NCBI RefSeq assembly: GCF_008831285.2
Contig: NC_045140.1
Span: forward strand, 26,926,131-26,990,130
Origin: Nymphaea colorata
Lineage: Eukaryota; Streptophyta; Magnoliopsida; Nymphaeales; Nymphaeaceae
Reading direction: 5' to 3'
DNA length: 64,000 nucleotides
The notes below the pieces were generated by a model, which saw only the letters and a list, made by a program, of their open reading frames with translations, had not been told where the DNA came from and did no database searches. How positions within the stretch are numbered: position 1 is the stretch's first letter; each line of letters opens with the position of its first letter. Made by a program: the position numbers and the translations under genes. Shown here piece by piece: positions 1 to 12,248 of this stretch.

Positions 1-50
1 TTTCTGTCAACAAGATAGATGCTCAATGTAATTAGACCTAATTTCCGCAG

Positions 51-679
51 GAACAACTATCAGAGACACACCAACATGGGAGATCGCTCATCTGCCACAT
101 AATCCAGAGCATCAGCAAGGAACAAACTTCCAGCCCGAGAAGACATCGGCTCTTACATTTCAGGAAAACCAACTTAAGCAGATTCTTCTCAGCAGTCCAG
201 CACTCCTTGATGCTGCAAAAGCGTTGTTTGAAATCCATGTGCCCACTGGTATTCTCGGAGCAAGTTATCTGAAAGGCACTAAAAATCACGGAGACCAGTT
301 AGTAGACTGTCTACATGAAATATTGAGAAGGAAAGGCAGAAGGGAAGAGCTCGGCCTACACCACTCAAACAAGTTTTCAAAATACCCAAAGATCCTAAGC
401 TTGGATGACCTAGTAAAGGGGCTGAACGAGGATCTTAACAGTCTCAATGACCATGGCGATAATGGCTGCCTTGAACCAGCAGATTACCTAAATAAATTGA
501 TAGAAAGCGATATTCAAAGCTCTCGTCCCCATACAAGCTGTTTGTGGGATGTGGACTGGTTTGAAGGTTTATTTGCAGAGGAGACGGATAGAATTGCAAG
601 GGAAGTCGAGAAGCACATCCTCAATGAACTTCTCAAGGAGACCGCTGAACAGTTATATTCACGAACTCTACGGTTTTAA
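51..679 (+). CDS. TRM/LONGIFOLIA-like protein, last exon (DUF4378), 5' part outside window
   Basis: This is the terminal exon of a gene that starts to the left of the window. The open frame runs from an acceptor (tttccgcag, ending at 50) to the TAA at 677-679 and gives about 209 residues. The sequence carries hallmarks of the C-terminal DUF4378 domain: an early 'ILLSSPALLDAAKALFEI' stretch, a central 'DWFEGLF' and an ending 'VEKHILNELLKET'. In plants this domain is typical of TON1-recruiting-motif (TRM) proteins, including LONGIFOLIA, which act at cortical microtubules and the preprophase band in cell shape and division-plane control. The TRM motifs themselves cannot be checked because upstream exons are missing. 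Family assignment is fairly secure; the exact TRM subgroup is not. There is no ATG at the exon start, so this is an internal start, not a translation start. Confidence 0.8.
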
Positions 680-736
680 CCTTCTATGAAGCAACACAGA
701 TTCGAACAACGACTACTTGTATTGTAATCTGAAACA

Positions 737-742
737 AATAAA
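737..742 (+). terminator. putative poly(A) signal of the TRM-like gene
   Basis: AATAAA lies 58 bases after the stop codon, a usual distance for a plant near-upstream element. No cleavage site can be read directly. Confidence 0.4.
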
Positions 743-2440
743 ATCCTCTCACGTTGTTTTACTGTTGGAAATTGTCCGGATTTTGCAGTCCCCGCGAAAG
801 AGGGCGGATGTGCAGAGATAGATATATACCACGGATGGGCTTGTTATCATCCATTTGAATAGACGCTTAAACTGATTTCTCGATGAAAGCGATGATTTTT
901 TGAAAAAGCTATAGTATTGAAATGAAGACTCTGAACTTTTGGTTCTTTATAAGAACTTGCATGCATTGCCATGAAGTGGGGATATTTTTCCTAGAAATCG
1001 TTGTTATTCATCTCTTGGATTGAGGCACACAATCTTTTTACACGTTTTCTCCTTGCAAAAATGAGGAAAGGAAATCATGACTACCAATTTAAATAAGTAA
1101 TAAAAAGGAATGTATAGAGAAGCACACATTTAAACCTGTTCTTCACAGTACGCATGAGCTATCCTTCCAAACGTGTTATCCACTTATCCTTCCATTTTCC
1201 AAATGTTTGCATGTGCGCTGAACGCTTTATTGAATTTGGCGCCATTTTCAAAAGAAATTTAACTCTCAACAATGCAGATAATATTCGGTTACTCAACAAT
1301 ACAAAAATCATATTTTTCAGCATGCACATATTTGATTGCTATAAGATCGTCCCGCTTTATAGTCAGCCTCCATCTGGTTCTTTATTCAGTTTTCTTTACA
1401 AACAGCACAGAAGGATGCAAAATATTTGAAAATATTAAAATGAAAACTTGATGCTTAAATCAATTCTTGAGTCAATAAAGATAACATGGTAAACACAAAA
1501 TCTAACCAATGCATCAAATTTCCGTGCTTTTTATCACATTAGTGCCCTCAAAATTGAGTTGTGAATCTAATTTCTCTCTCTGGTATCTGCATATATGTTC
1601 ATTTACATATGTTTCTAAATCATGCTATTGCATAATGGTGAACATTTTTATAACGGATGGATTTAATGTTGACTATGATTTGATCCGTATCAAGCACTTT
1701 ATTTGTTGGGGTGATTAGCAATATGTTTAAGATACATGAGAGTTTATTAAGATAAAATGACGACAAGATGTGAGGTAGCTATAGAAAAGTTGCGAGAAAG
1801 AAAAGAGCGGCAAATTAACAAAAAAAAAAAAGATTGATACAGTGTCACCTTATTGAGTCATCAAACAGCACGGACTACATGTTTGGTCTCCAAAGGCGTT
1901 TGTTCCACAGCCACAGGCGACCTCTCACCGGGAGATTGCACAGGAAGGACCCCATTCTGTCGCGGATCCAACGGTCCCGTGCTATTTTAACAAAAGCAAC
2001 GTTAAGTAGTACGCTGGATCATGTTCAGATGTGAATTGTCATTTTATACACCATCAAACCCAATTGAATCAATAGTTCATGTAATCTGCTTTATGTAAGC
2101 TTACGCCTTGAAGGCTTCATAAGAACTTTTGAAAATTAAAAGCTATTGCCGGCGGCAGAGATATGGAATCTTTTCCGAAGCTTCCTCCTGGTAATCATTC
2201 ATTTCATGTCGAGGTGAAGACTGGTCGATCCTTCCACCTGTGGCTTTGTTTTTTCCCTTCCCAGATTTCTACCGAACTTTTAGGACCCCAAATTTATTGT
2301 GTCGAAGCGACGGAAGAAACAAAATTTTCAACCACCGGTCCACAACCCGCGTCTTGTCTTATTAATAAGAAGCAATCGGACCCTCATCTGATCACTGGTG
2401 CTTCATTTTTGTGTTGGTAGGGTCCCTCACCCTCTACCCG
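743..2440. other. intergenic stretch, no supported gene
   Basis: AT-rich sequence between the TRM-like gene and the LEW1-like gene. An 85-codon ATG-initiated frame at 2163-2420 is present but resembles nothing I recognise and has no splice partners I can defend. An A-run lies near 1820-1832. Confidence 0.5.
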
Positions 2441-2906
2441 CCACTATTTCGTCTCGGCAGCGGCTCACTTTCTTCGCTACTTGAACAGCAGATCCTCTAA
2501 ATCTTGAACGCCCACCTGGTTTTTCTCCTTCCTTTTTCATTTTTCCTTTCCCTTCCTCTGGTATTATTATTCCTTAATCTCATCCGATCTTCTAATAACT
2601 TGCAGTGCAAAAGGGTGCTGTTCTTGTCTGAGAGCCCATGGATAGGTGACTCTCTGTCTGCCTCTCTGGTTGGTTGAAGTATATATTACCGTGTCTATAG
2701 GTAGGCTTGTTATCGGTGCATTGCATGTATACAGTTTTTGGTTGGAGGAAATAGGTGATTGAGCAGCTTCTGTTTTTGGGGAAAATGAGACAGAGTAAGT
2801 TTGTTTTGCCCTACTAGAACGAGAATGATTGATTTTATTGGTGTGAAGGAATAACGTATTCATGAGTCCTCAATCCCCTTAGGTTGGTGCGTTCAACAAC
2901 TTATTG
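2441..2906 (+). promoter_or_regulatory. probable 5' UTR/leader region of the LEW1-like gene
   Basis: From about 2410 the sequence becomes pyrimidine-rich (repeated ccct, cttc, tcctt blocks), as in many plant 5' leaders. A good acceptor (ccccttag, ending at 2882) precedes the first proposed ATG at 2907, so the leader may itself contain an intron. No convincing TATA box was found. The transcription start is an inference. Confidence 0.3.
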
Positions 2907-5900
2907 ATGTACAAGTTTTTCGAAGTTCAAAAAGTTCTGCTGCCTGATCCTTTTCCTGATATGCGATGCTATAGTCTAAGTAAGAAACTTGGACTTTCAT
3001 TCGAAGCCGCATGTAGTTTGTTCAGTGAACTTCACATGCACCCTTGTGCAAGGTTGAGCTTGCTCTTTAGTTTCAACTGTTACAGATGAAGCATTTCTAG
3101 ATTTCTCTAATATTAGTAATTCACGTTGCATTCAGAGATGCTTATGCTAATTATGCACTTATGGTTCTCTTTTTGTCATTTTTTTCTAGGAATAAAGAAA
3201 TACAAGATCTTGTTGCCGCGCGGTTAACATCACCTTTCTCTGTAAGTGGTATACCCAATTTCTTACGAAGCTTTATCCATGTTTTAAGATAGGGTCATAT
3301 CTGTGCCATATACAGCACAAGGAGAAAAGCTTTTTTTTTTTTTCCTAAGTTGTGTTTATTTATTGGTGATGTACCGAACCAAATTGCATGAGTTAGAGTT
3401 TTTTATGAGATCCCGCTGTAATTGTGCCTAACCGAGGACTGTTATGCAATTTTTGAGGAAATATCTTTTTTATAAACAATTCCACTTTTTGGAATTTTCT
3501 CAGCATGTGTTGGACGGGTATCCTTTCCACAATTATTGAACATTTCCCTTGATTCTAATTCATGTCAGTGCAAACCGATTTAAAAGAAGGTTCTGAAGTT
3601 GGATAATAGGGACGACTTAGCAGGCCATGACTTATGGAAGATGGAAGGGGAAAATGGTGAAGACCAGTAGATAAAGCTTAATTTCCTTATCTTGCAAGTG
3701 CATGCTGCAGCAGTTTGAAATTGAACACCCATTTTCCAAGACAGCTTTGTATGTTAACCATCATTTGTTAACTGGTGTTGATCCCAAGATCTAGCTTGTC
3801 AAACCGTGAATCTTTCATAACCTGATTATCTGGACTATTTTTTTGCCATAATACGTTTAATGATTCTTCTATTCTGGTTTGTACCATGCACAATGGTTGC
3901 ATCTATTCTCTTGGTGCCTTTCTAGAGAAGCTCAATTTTTCCCTTCTTTCGTCCAATATTACCTATTTCCAAGAAGGGCATATGAAAATGATCTTTCAAT
4001 CTCGTATGTAATTCTGCATGCAGAACCATAATCCTTACTGGGTATCGGAATGATTTCTTTTCTGAAGCCTATTGTGTTTTTTTCACTATTTTCTGCCATT
4101 CTCTAATAAGTTTTTGCATAAATTGAAATTTCTGCTATGCTTTATTGATGGTGTCCATTTGGTGAAGTGTATGCATGTGCTGCACTTTATATGCACTGAT
4201 GGCTTTGAATTCCTGTTTTTGTTCTTCTGTGCAACTGTGCCATGGCATATTTCTGCTTTAGTAGATGTTCTTTGGTTAGCTCGACCATCATAATGATCAT
4301 TGTGCAGTAGCTACTGAGATGTTGATGTTCTTCTGATTCATTGATTTACTTAAAAGCCTGACATTGTGGCATCAACTAAAGTTTATGTGATGTGCAGGCT
4401 GTGCAGAGGACTAGGACATGGGGGCTTATTCTTCGAATGTGCTGGTGTTTTCTTCATCTATTGGTTAAGCTGTTTCATCTTGCCATACAGTCAATCCACA
4501 AGTTGCAATGCTATTTTATCCTGATTGGGTATACATTCAACCATGTCCCATTAGGATTAAGTAAGCTTCAGTCTGTTGCTATTGTAGTGGATAGTGAAGA
4601 AGCTTTTCAAATATCAAAAGTGGTTACTCTTATTCGCTGGTTATCGAAGTTTGGGGTGAAGCATATCTCTCTTTATGACGTGGATGGTAAGGTTTCCTTG
4701 TAAAATTTATACTTTATACTAGATTGTTCTGTAAGACTATAACCTTTTGAGTTAATAAGAGAGACTGTTCTCAACAGATAGCTTATAGTCTGTGTGGCTT
4801 CAATTATTGCTTTTCTGGCTGAGTTTGAAGATTTAATAAATTTTTCTTACTTTTCACATCCATCCTAATAATGAATGTGATACTTTTTCACTAATCCTTC
4901 AGGGAACTAAGTTGTCAGTGCTTCAGTATGAATTACATTCTGTTTCTTTTTCATGGCAAGATTAGAAAATCACAACTTTAAACTTCCCTGAATGGATTTT
5001 AACCATGTTCCTTTTTGTGATGAACTTTATTTTCAGGAGTAATGAAGGAATCAAAGAAGTTCCTTGTGAAAAATTGGAGTGACTTAAGCATAAGAGAATG
5101 GAAGGTAGTTTATATTCTTCGGCTCAATCCTTTTTCAAATATTTGGTTCTAAATTTCCTTAGTTAGTTGCCCATTTACTATAATGCTTCATGATTGGATA
5201 TTTCTATGTTTTCAAGTATTTGGTTCTCATTTTTCATAGTTAATTATCCCTTTACTATAGGCGTGCTTCATGATTGGCTATGGTCTTTCTCCATGTCCTG
5301 CAAAAGTTAAAACACCCTGTATATGTTCAGGAGGTTGATAAGAAGTTTGCATCCCGTGACCAAAAGTCTGTAGAACTGGAATGGTTAAGTTTTTCTGATG
5401 GAAAGGAAGCAATTGTCAAAGCAGCCAGGTATATAAGCTCAAGCTACTCAAAACCTGTGGAATTGGATGCTCATCAAAGCAAACTAGTTATCCTGGAGGC
5501 TGACGTGGACAAGGCATTGAAAGCTGTTGGTTAGCTCTGTTCTCTTTATATTGATCATGTATTAAAACATGTTTGCCCTAATTTTGTTGCTAAAGCCTTA
5601 GGTTTTTCCTTGTGCACATACTAACTTCTATGTTTTTGTTGTATTCATTTCTTTGAATACCTTCTTTACATAAGATGTGGATCTCATGTTTAATCCAGTT
5701 CTCACTGGTTTTCACAGGTTCTACTGGGCCGGAGCCTGACATTCTCCTTCTATTTGGACCTGCTAGGTGCCATTTAGGGTTTCCTACCTGGAGACTGAGA
5801 TATACAGAAATAATGTAAGTCGAGTTGATGGTGTTTTTCTAAAGAGAAAAGCCAAGAGCTACATTCTACTTTGTCTCTTCTCTACCATGATAGCTATTTG

Positions 5901-6390
5901 TTGATTTTCTGCTAAGTAGCAGCAACCTGCAAGGATTGCACGAGATTTAGTTTCTAAATGCTCGAGCTATCCTGCGACTTGCAAGTATGCTGAAAAGTGC
6001 ATGCTTTCCTTTGTGTAATTTTCAAAGAAACTCTCTAAATAGAATCATCTCTTAACTTGCTTTGAAAATTTGCTTCTTCTGAAAATGACCTGCCGTTTTT
6101 TATTACTGCCAAATTTTACATCTTTTTTTAGATCTCAAAATAGTCCCGGTGGGTGGCACCATCTTTCACTGGAAAATTAGTGTTATTTGCTTGCTGAACC
6201 TGCCTTTGTGGGGCTGCGTGGATTTCTTGATTTTTTATTCTTTTCTTATGCTTTCTTCTGTTTTCGTATACTCATTCAACTCTCTTCTTTTCTTGGCAGA
6301 CATATGGGAACTTTGAGATCATCCTCATTCAGTGCACTACTGAAAGTAATGTATGACTTTTCAAAGAAGCACCAGAATTATGGCAAGTAG
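2907..6390 (+). CDS. LEW1: LEW1/NUS1-like subunit of dehydrodolichyl diphosphate synthase
   Basis: The protein is a homologue of Arabidopsis LEAF WILTING 1 and of NUS1/NgBR, the non-catalytic partner of cis-prenyltransferase that makes dolichol precursors at the ER for protein glycosylation. Secure exons: 4398-4686, 5037-5104, 5331-5529, 5718-5814, 6300-6390; all junctions are GT-AG and keep the frame. Evidence for the family: an N-terminal hydrophobic helix ('LHLLVKLFHLAI'), then 'SVAIVVDSEEA', 'WLSKFGVKHISLYD', 'ISFSDGKEA'-like 'LSFSDGKEA' and the C-terminal 'HLGFPTWRLRYTEI'. The last residues end NYGK, where animal NUS1 has an RxG motif. Two upstream exons, 2907-3052 and 3190-3241, join in phase and would give 313 residues, longer than the roughly 250 expected. 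If they are not coding, translation could begin at the ATG at 4437 (234 residues). The first part is therefore uncertain; the core is not. Confidence 0.82.
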
Positions 6391-7076
6391 TAGGAATTGC
6401 ACACAATTAAATGTATAGGTTCCATATTGTCCGATGGCTTGGACGGCTTGCTTGCATCCTTATAATCAAAAGACCGTTATAATTTGTATTATAAATGCAT
6501 AAGGAACGCTTCTGCAAATATGTAGCTGTGAAACTTCTTTGTTATTAACTATTTATTGAGTACTGTGACTCCGAGGGGTGTTTCAAGGGTTCTTTGACAG
6601 TCGTACCGCCCGGTTGTTTCATTGCACTTGTGAAGTTCTCCATATGGAAGAATTTGTTAATATCTCCTTCAAGTTGTGTGGTAAAAATAATGAGAAAGAT
6701 GGCATTTTCCTTTCTCACTCTTGATGTGTATGGATCTGAGTGCACACGCAGATCCGTGGGGTTTTGCAATTTCTAGCCGTAATGACCAAAATTAGACTTT
6801 CCATGAACATGATGTACGAAAATGTCGATCCTTTGCTGTTGCATCGCTAGCGTTAATGGCTGCCCCTCTAGGTTTTGTTAAATGGACGTAAGACAGACTG
6901 AAGAAGTAAACGTTCTCACCGAATAACAAAGTTATAGGTTCTATAGATCTTTGAGGGTTATGTTAGAACCACAAGATTTGTCACTACCTGTAAGAAAACG
7001 TCATTTGCTGTGCCTCTCCGAACCGCCTTCCATGTAGTTTGATTGTGCAAATATCTATAAACACATACAGAGCTAG

Positions 7077-7163
7077 AGAGGGAGAGGGAGAGAGAGAGAG
7101 GTAGACACACAGCTAGAGAGGGAGGGAGGGAGAGAGAGGGAGGTATATATATATATATATATA
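7077..7163. repeat. (GA)n/(GGGA)n followed by (TA)n microsatellite
   Basis: Two blocks of gagagg/gagaga, separated by 'tagacacacagct', run into an uninterrupted TA tract. Simple sequence repeat read directly. Confidence 0.8.
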
Positions 7164-7169
7164 ATGTTG

Positions 7170-7318
7170 GATGTTGGTAGATGGTTGAAAATTTAAAATC
7201 TATTGCTGAAAGTACGAGAAGCCATTGTTAAAAGCACCATGAATTGTTGTTATATTATAGTCTGTAGTTAATGATTTTTTAATGATTCAATTTTAATTTT
7301 TAACCATCCAGTAGCATC
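7170..7318. mobile_element. MITE-like element with about 30-bp terminal inverted repeats
   Basis: The left arm (7170-7199, starting gatgttggtagatggttg) matches the reverse complement of the right arm (7290-7318, read as gatgctactggatggtt) at roughly three quarters of positions. The interior is AT-rich and has no coding capacity. Superfamily is undetermined; a target duplication is not clear because the left flank is a TA microsatellite. Confidence 0.5.
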
Positions 7319-8335
7319 TAGATTATGATTAGAACTTCTTTATATAATATATATATATAAGAAATACAAAAGAAATTAGTCAATACAAAATCCTTTAGCT
7401 GTAAGACATTTATGGAACCATCTTGGTGATTGATTTTTTTCAAGTTGAATGGTTGAAAGAAAATAAATGAAAAAAAATTGATAACGAATGACACATCACT
7501 AGATAGCCCATTGCTTTTTTTTTTTTTTAAAAGAAAAATTATTTTCAATCATCCATCTTAAAAAGATGGACAACCAAAATGATTTTTTATGAATCCCATA
7601 CTTAATGGGTCTAGTGTGTGTATATATATATATAAAATTTGGTATATCACATGCCAAGGACAAAAACCAAACCTTTTAAATTCATACAAAAAATATCTTA
7701 AATATTATAATGTGTTTATAACATAAACTATGTCTTAGTTTAAGTTGTTTTTAAGGAAATCATCGATTTTTATACTAAAACGCTTTGAAGTTATAAGAGC
7801 CCTTACCCTTTTATTGCTATGGGAACATGTTAAACTTAGAAAAATGACTGTGTATGGGTCTCATCAAACGTTCTTTGTTTTGGTTCCTTGTGGATTTCCA
7901 CCCCACGAGCTTCCCGATCGACGATGAAAACTGTTGCCGTGCAATGGAAAATTCCATGTCTGGAAAGGGGGACGCGAGCTTCCAAGGAAGAAAGAAAGAT
8001 GGCAAAATGAAAACATGTCACTGTTAAATGCTAGCTTACCATCATCGTTGCTTGATGGAGCTTCAAGAGGTGGACACTATTCATGGACTGATGCAGCCGT
8101 TTGATGTCGACCATGAACTCACCATTTTTCATTAATGGAGCTTTAGTGGAGAGTCTTTGGACATCTGGGTGGCCGACTACGAGAACTAATCTACGTAGCC
8201 CCGGAGCCTCATAAATTTGTCACCTGCCTTTTGGATAAGGGAGCCAAAAGGCTTCCCTCCTTCCATGACCACCCAAAAAATAAGAGGCCAGCGTCTGGGT
8301 GGTGCTCCGCCCATTGTTGCCGTCGAGACACCACC

Positions 8336-8863
8336 ATGGCCATGCCAATGGCGCGGCTGCTATGGCTGCCTTCGCCGAAGGTCGTCCCGTCAAGCAGGCA
8401 ACTCGGTGGACTTCCGGCACTTGGAAAGAGGCCGTCCGTTGGGTTCAGGATCGAGAGCAAGGTCCGCACCAAGGATCAAGACGAAGACAGCGGCAGCAGT
8501 AGCAGCGAGGTGGGGATCTTAGGAACGGCAGCCATTGCTTCTGGTCTGATCTCCAGCCCCGTAATTGGATGGTCCCTGTACACGCTTAAGACCACCGGCT
8601 GCGGTCTGCCGCCTGGTCCCGGCGGCTCGATCGGCGCCTTGGAGGGTATCAGTTACCTGGTGGTCATAGGCATCGTTTCTTGGTCCCTTGTTACCAAGGC
8701 AAGGACGGGGACAGGGCTGCCTAATGGGCCGTATGGCTTGCTGGGTGCTGTTGAAGGCCTTTCTTACCTCGCCCTCCTGGCCATAGTCGTCGTCTTTGGA
8801 CTGCAGTTTCTTGATCAAGGGTTTATACCAGGCCCTCTTCCTGGAGATCAGTGTTACGGCTGA
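8336..8863 (+). CDS. plastid-targeted small membrane protein with internal duplication, function unknown
   Basis: Single exon, 175 residues, stop TGA at 8861-8863. The start was chosen at the ATG at 8336 because it has an excellent plant context (ccaccATGGcc). The first ~50 residues are rich in Ser, Pro, Arg and Lys with few acids, as in a chloroplast transit peptide; an acidic, Ser-rich patch follows. The mature part has about four hydrophobic segments, the first being 'ILGTAAIASGLISSP'. It contains two related units: 'GLPPGPGGSIGALEGISYL' and 'GLPNGPYGLLGAVEGLSYL', each followed by a membrane-like stretch. I believe this is a plant-conserved, plastid membrane protein without a known activity, but I cannot name a family. 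The frame also stays open upstream to 8231 without an ATG. Translation is likely; function is open. Confidence 0.65.
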   Translation: MAMPMARLLWLPSPKVVPSSRQLGGLPALGKRPSVGFRIESKVRTKDQDEDSGSSSSEVGILGTAAIASGLISSPVIGWSLYTLKTTGCGLPPGPGGSIGALEGISYLVVIGIVSWSLVTKARTGTGLPNGPYGLLGAVEGLSYLALLAIVVVFGLQFLDQGFIPGPLPGDQCYG

Positions 8864-9218
8864 ATGCCAAACGCCTCTCTCTCTTTCCCTCTCTCTGTCT
8901 TCGCTAAAATGTATTTTCCTTCTTCTCCATCAGGGAGAAGTCGAGGAAACATGAGTGGGAGTTGTGATTATGCTGGATTATTACGTATTGGTAGCGAGCA
9001 TTACAGATCGTTTCTTGTTTGTTAAAATTACTGTGGCACTCTCCTGCTTCTTTTATCAGTGGTATTCTCGCAGGCACTAATGCTCAGGTCTTGTGGTAGT
9101 TGCCGTCTAAAAATTCCTTTTCTGTCTTGGTGATTGCCACCTGCATGACGGAGTTCAAATGCTTGACACAAGCGCTCGGCTGCAGCTGTGGCTTGTAGCC
9201 TTTACATCAGCAATGATA
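8864..9218. other. 3' flank of the plastid protein gene
   Basis: Contains a CT-rich tract right after the stop codon and then mixed sequence without coding potential. The last bases carry the left copy of the gaaat target duplication of the retroelement block that follows. Confidence 0.4.
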
Positions 9219-9223
9219 GAAAT
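9219..9223. repeat. left 5-bp target-site duplication (gaaat) of the composite retroelement
   Basis: gaaat directly precedes the TGTAATG start of LTR 1. The same five bases directly follow the end of the composite block (19934-19938). Confidence 0.6.
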
Positions 9224-12080
9224 TGTAATGCCCACGATTTTCTTTCTTTTTTCTTAATTATGGGAAACGCTAATATGGGTAGACAATTCTAAACGTAGAT
9301 TTAAATGATAATGGAAACTGCCAACTTGATCATAAGGAGAGGCAGTTATGAAAGAAAACAGATGATTTCCTAACTGAAAGGAATAAAAAAAAATGAGAAG
9401 GGAAATCAAGAGGCCGTTTCCTTGCTTGTGAGAAACTGAAAAAAATGGGTATAGCAATAAGGGAGGCTCGTAGAGGGTTATTTAACCTCATTTTCCAGAA
9501 ATTGATCACCCCCTTTTGCCGCAGCCATTGAGGAGAACGTCCAATAGCAAGGAATTTGAGGGAAAGAGGGAGAAAGAGAGAGATCGATCTTCATCTTTGC
9601 TCTCTTGTGGTTGAGATTAAGGAACGGGGTTGTTGCTGAAAGTCAATCTCGATTAACAGGTATGAGAAATTTCAGTTATGAATAGAGCATGAAGCCGTGT
9701 ATTTCAGATTTCTTATAGAATCTATGTCTATGTGGATCTATGTATTTTTATGCATAAATATGAATCTATGCATGAGTTATAGTTATGGATGAGACATGAA
9801 GCCTTGGTATTCTTGCTTGATTTCTGGTGGATAGATATAGTTATATTCATGTTATAATAATGAATCTCTATATTTATATGCCTAGATGTGAATCCTCGGT
9901 AAGGTGTTTTGATGCACGATGTTAAGCATGCTAGATACAGATATGCAGTGGTTGTGTGTATTTTCGTTTGAACTGTGAGAAACGGAGACTACATCCAACG
10001 TTAAATCAGAGCATGCATATCTGCGATAAGGGCTGCATCAGAAAATTTAAACCGACTACAAAAAAAAATATATCAGAACCCTCACGAAGGGTCTGGCCAT
10101 AATGTATGCAACAAAAATATGAAGGAGGAAAACTCGGTGGCCTTCCCGGACCTTCTGTCATACGAAACAGAAAACAAACAAAAGAAGGGCAGTCCGAGGC
10201 TTCGCCGGCAGAGGGCAGGCTTGCTCTGCTCGTCTTAAGTTAAACCTAAACTCAGTAACAAATAAGAGAAAGGGAAGGAAGTGCCGCCATCAATGAGCGG
10301 AATCGGTCGCTCGTCTCTCCCGTAGTTGCAGCAGAGGCGATTTGGGGAAAGAGATTAACACGACATTGAAGACGCAGGCTTCCTCCTGTCGCTCCTCCTT
10401 GCTGCCGATTTATCCACCTCGCAATAAAAGTGGGACCGAAGAGAGACGCATCTGGTTCGGGAGGTCATCTTCCTCACAGTGGTAGAGTGGAGAAAAAGAA
10501 AACGAGAGCAGAGGAGGCGGCGGCAGTTGGGAGCGTCGGACGGACGGCAGGCGCAGCAGTGGAAAGCCAAAAGCTAGACCTCGCGCGAGACGGAGAACTT
10601 TCCCTCTCTGGTTTTGATTGAGGAAGAACGGTGGAAGCCACCGTCGGTCGAACGAAAGGAAGGAGGCTCGTGAGGAGAGAGAAAACGAAGCGGTGAAATG
10701 AAAGAAAAACGAGCGTAGTTCATTTTTATATCAAGTAGGAAACATTTCAAAACGGGTCCACTAATTAGCAAAATATTCAGATAAGCTGTTATACATTTTA
10801 TAACTTCCATGCCGCAACGTTTTTGCTGAAAACCTCTTCAAAAAGAGGTTTGCGAAAGTAATTTTCAGTAAAAACTGGGTATTTAATATGAAATCACGTT
10901 TTGGTACCCTCTCAGTTTCTTAAATTTTCAAAAGGGGGTTTTCTTATATTTGTTTGTAATTTCGAAGGAAAAACGTAATGTTATGCATTATTGCTCTGTG
11001 GTACCTTTTGTGTTATTTAAATTTCAGGAAAAGGGTGTTGAACTCTCTTGTCTTGAAATAGTGATTATTGTGTTAATTTGGATGTGATATGCTTGTACCG
11101 TTGCAAGTCTATTTGACTTTGTTCTGTTACCATTAAATCAAGATATGAAATGGCTTATTTTTGTGGTCTGGAAAACCGAGCCCAAGGGCGGTTTCTGTGA
11201 GAGGTACTAGACGATGTCTAGCATTGGCAAACCCTCACTTTTGAAATTCGAAGGCGAAACGTGGGCTTTGTGCGATGGTTTATGCGAGTGCGAGCTTTCT
11301 GTTTTACCCAGTGTTTGGTTTCGTCCCGGGAGGTAGTGGTCACACTCCTCTGGCTGTACTGGAGGGCCCACAGGGTATTGGGCGGCACAAGGGCTCGGGA
11401 TTTTGTTCTGTTTCTGTTTGGGAGCGAGACTCCTGGTCTCTCCACCCGGGTTCCTAGAGAGACCATGCTGCTGCAGCGGCGATCTGGGATATCTCAGGAG
11501 GCTTCACTTCAGGTGCCCTCGATCCGTTGGATCGCCTGGTGAAGAGATGTTCTGTTCTGCCCGTGAGTGCCCACGGGGATTTCTGTTACTCGACACGATG
11601 ACCATGACATTGTCAGAGAACCACGGTTGGAAGCCTACGAAATTTTGGAGGTTGTGCACACCTCGTTCTGTCTTTGATGATGTGATATGTGTTAAGTTTT
11701 GGAAAACTTATGGTTGTAGTTCACAAGGACTTTTTGGAAGCGTTTTACGAAACTAAATATTATTTTGGGCCATGTTTTCATTCATGGCTGGATTTTCTCA
11801 TACTCAGAGGAATTCTGACCCTTCTTTCTATCTCTACAGGTAGTCCTTGATAGCTTTTGGCTTTGGAGCGACGACCTCAGTCTTGTGATGGACGGGCATT
11901 GGCATTCTGGGCACTGCGTCGGTTTTGGGGACTTGTGTTTATTTTTGTTTGGGTCCAAGTATTTTATTATTGAAATAAAACAATGTCTGATTTCTTTATG
12001 TTCTGGTCATGACTCAATATTGCTTCCGCTATTATAGAAATGAAAAGAAAATTTTTGGTGTCAAAAAGTGGGTCGTGACA
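9224..12080 (+). mobile_element. LTR 1 of Ty3/gypsy-type element (2857 bp)
   Basis: Boundaries come from comparison with the second copy at 14506-17362: both start TGTAATGCCCACG and end GGTCGTGACA, followed by the spacer 'act' and a primer binding site. The two LTRs appear to differ at only two positions (11052 C/T against 16334; 11403 T/C against 16685). The LTR is unusually long relative to the internal region. Small open frames inside it occur identically in both copies and are not considered genes. Confidence 0.9.
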
Positions 12081-12084
12081 ACTT

Positions 12085-12096
12085 TGGTATCAGAGC
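12085..12096 (+). other. primer binding site (tRNA-iMet type) of unit 1
   Basis: TGGTATCAGAGC, the standard complement to the 3' end of initiator tRNA-Met used by many plant LTR elements, lies four bases after the LTR end. Confidence 0.85.
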
Positions 12097-12248
12097 ACGG
12101 TGTCTAGAGTCAATGTCTAATGCCAATGTCGATCACAAGCAGAGGTAGTGTCATCCGAGCAAGTTAAAGAAGGGTGTTTTTGATTTGTTGTAAATATTGA
12201 GTTTTGACGTTTTATATTAGTCCAAAATGGTTGTGTTTTTACTGTAGC

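Larger units (their letters stand above)
6391..8335. other. intergenic stretch with simple repeats and a MITE-like element
   Basis: Holds GA-rich and TA-rich microsatellites near 7077-7162, an inverted-repeat element at 7170-7318, TA runs near 7340-7362 and 7621-7634, and the promoter region of the next gene. Short open frames here have no recognisable product. Confidence 0.5.

Noticed and set aside
8519-8818. Reverse-strand frame over the plastid protein gene
   Set aside because: Antisense shadow without recognisable features.
10355-11756. Several small open frames inside LTR 1 (repeated in LTR 2)
   Set aside because: They are conserved only because the LTRs are recent copies; no coding signal or known product.
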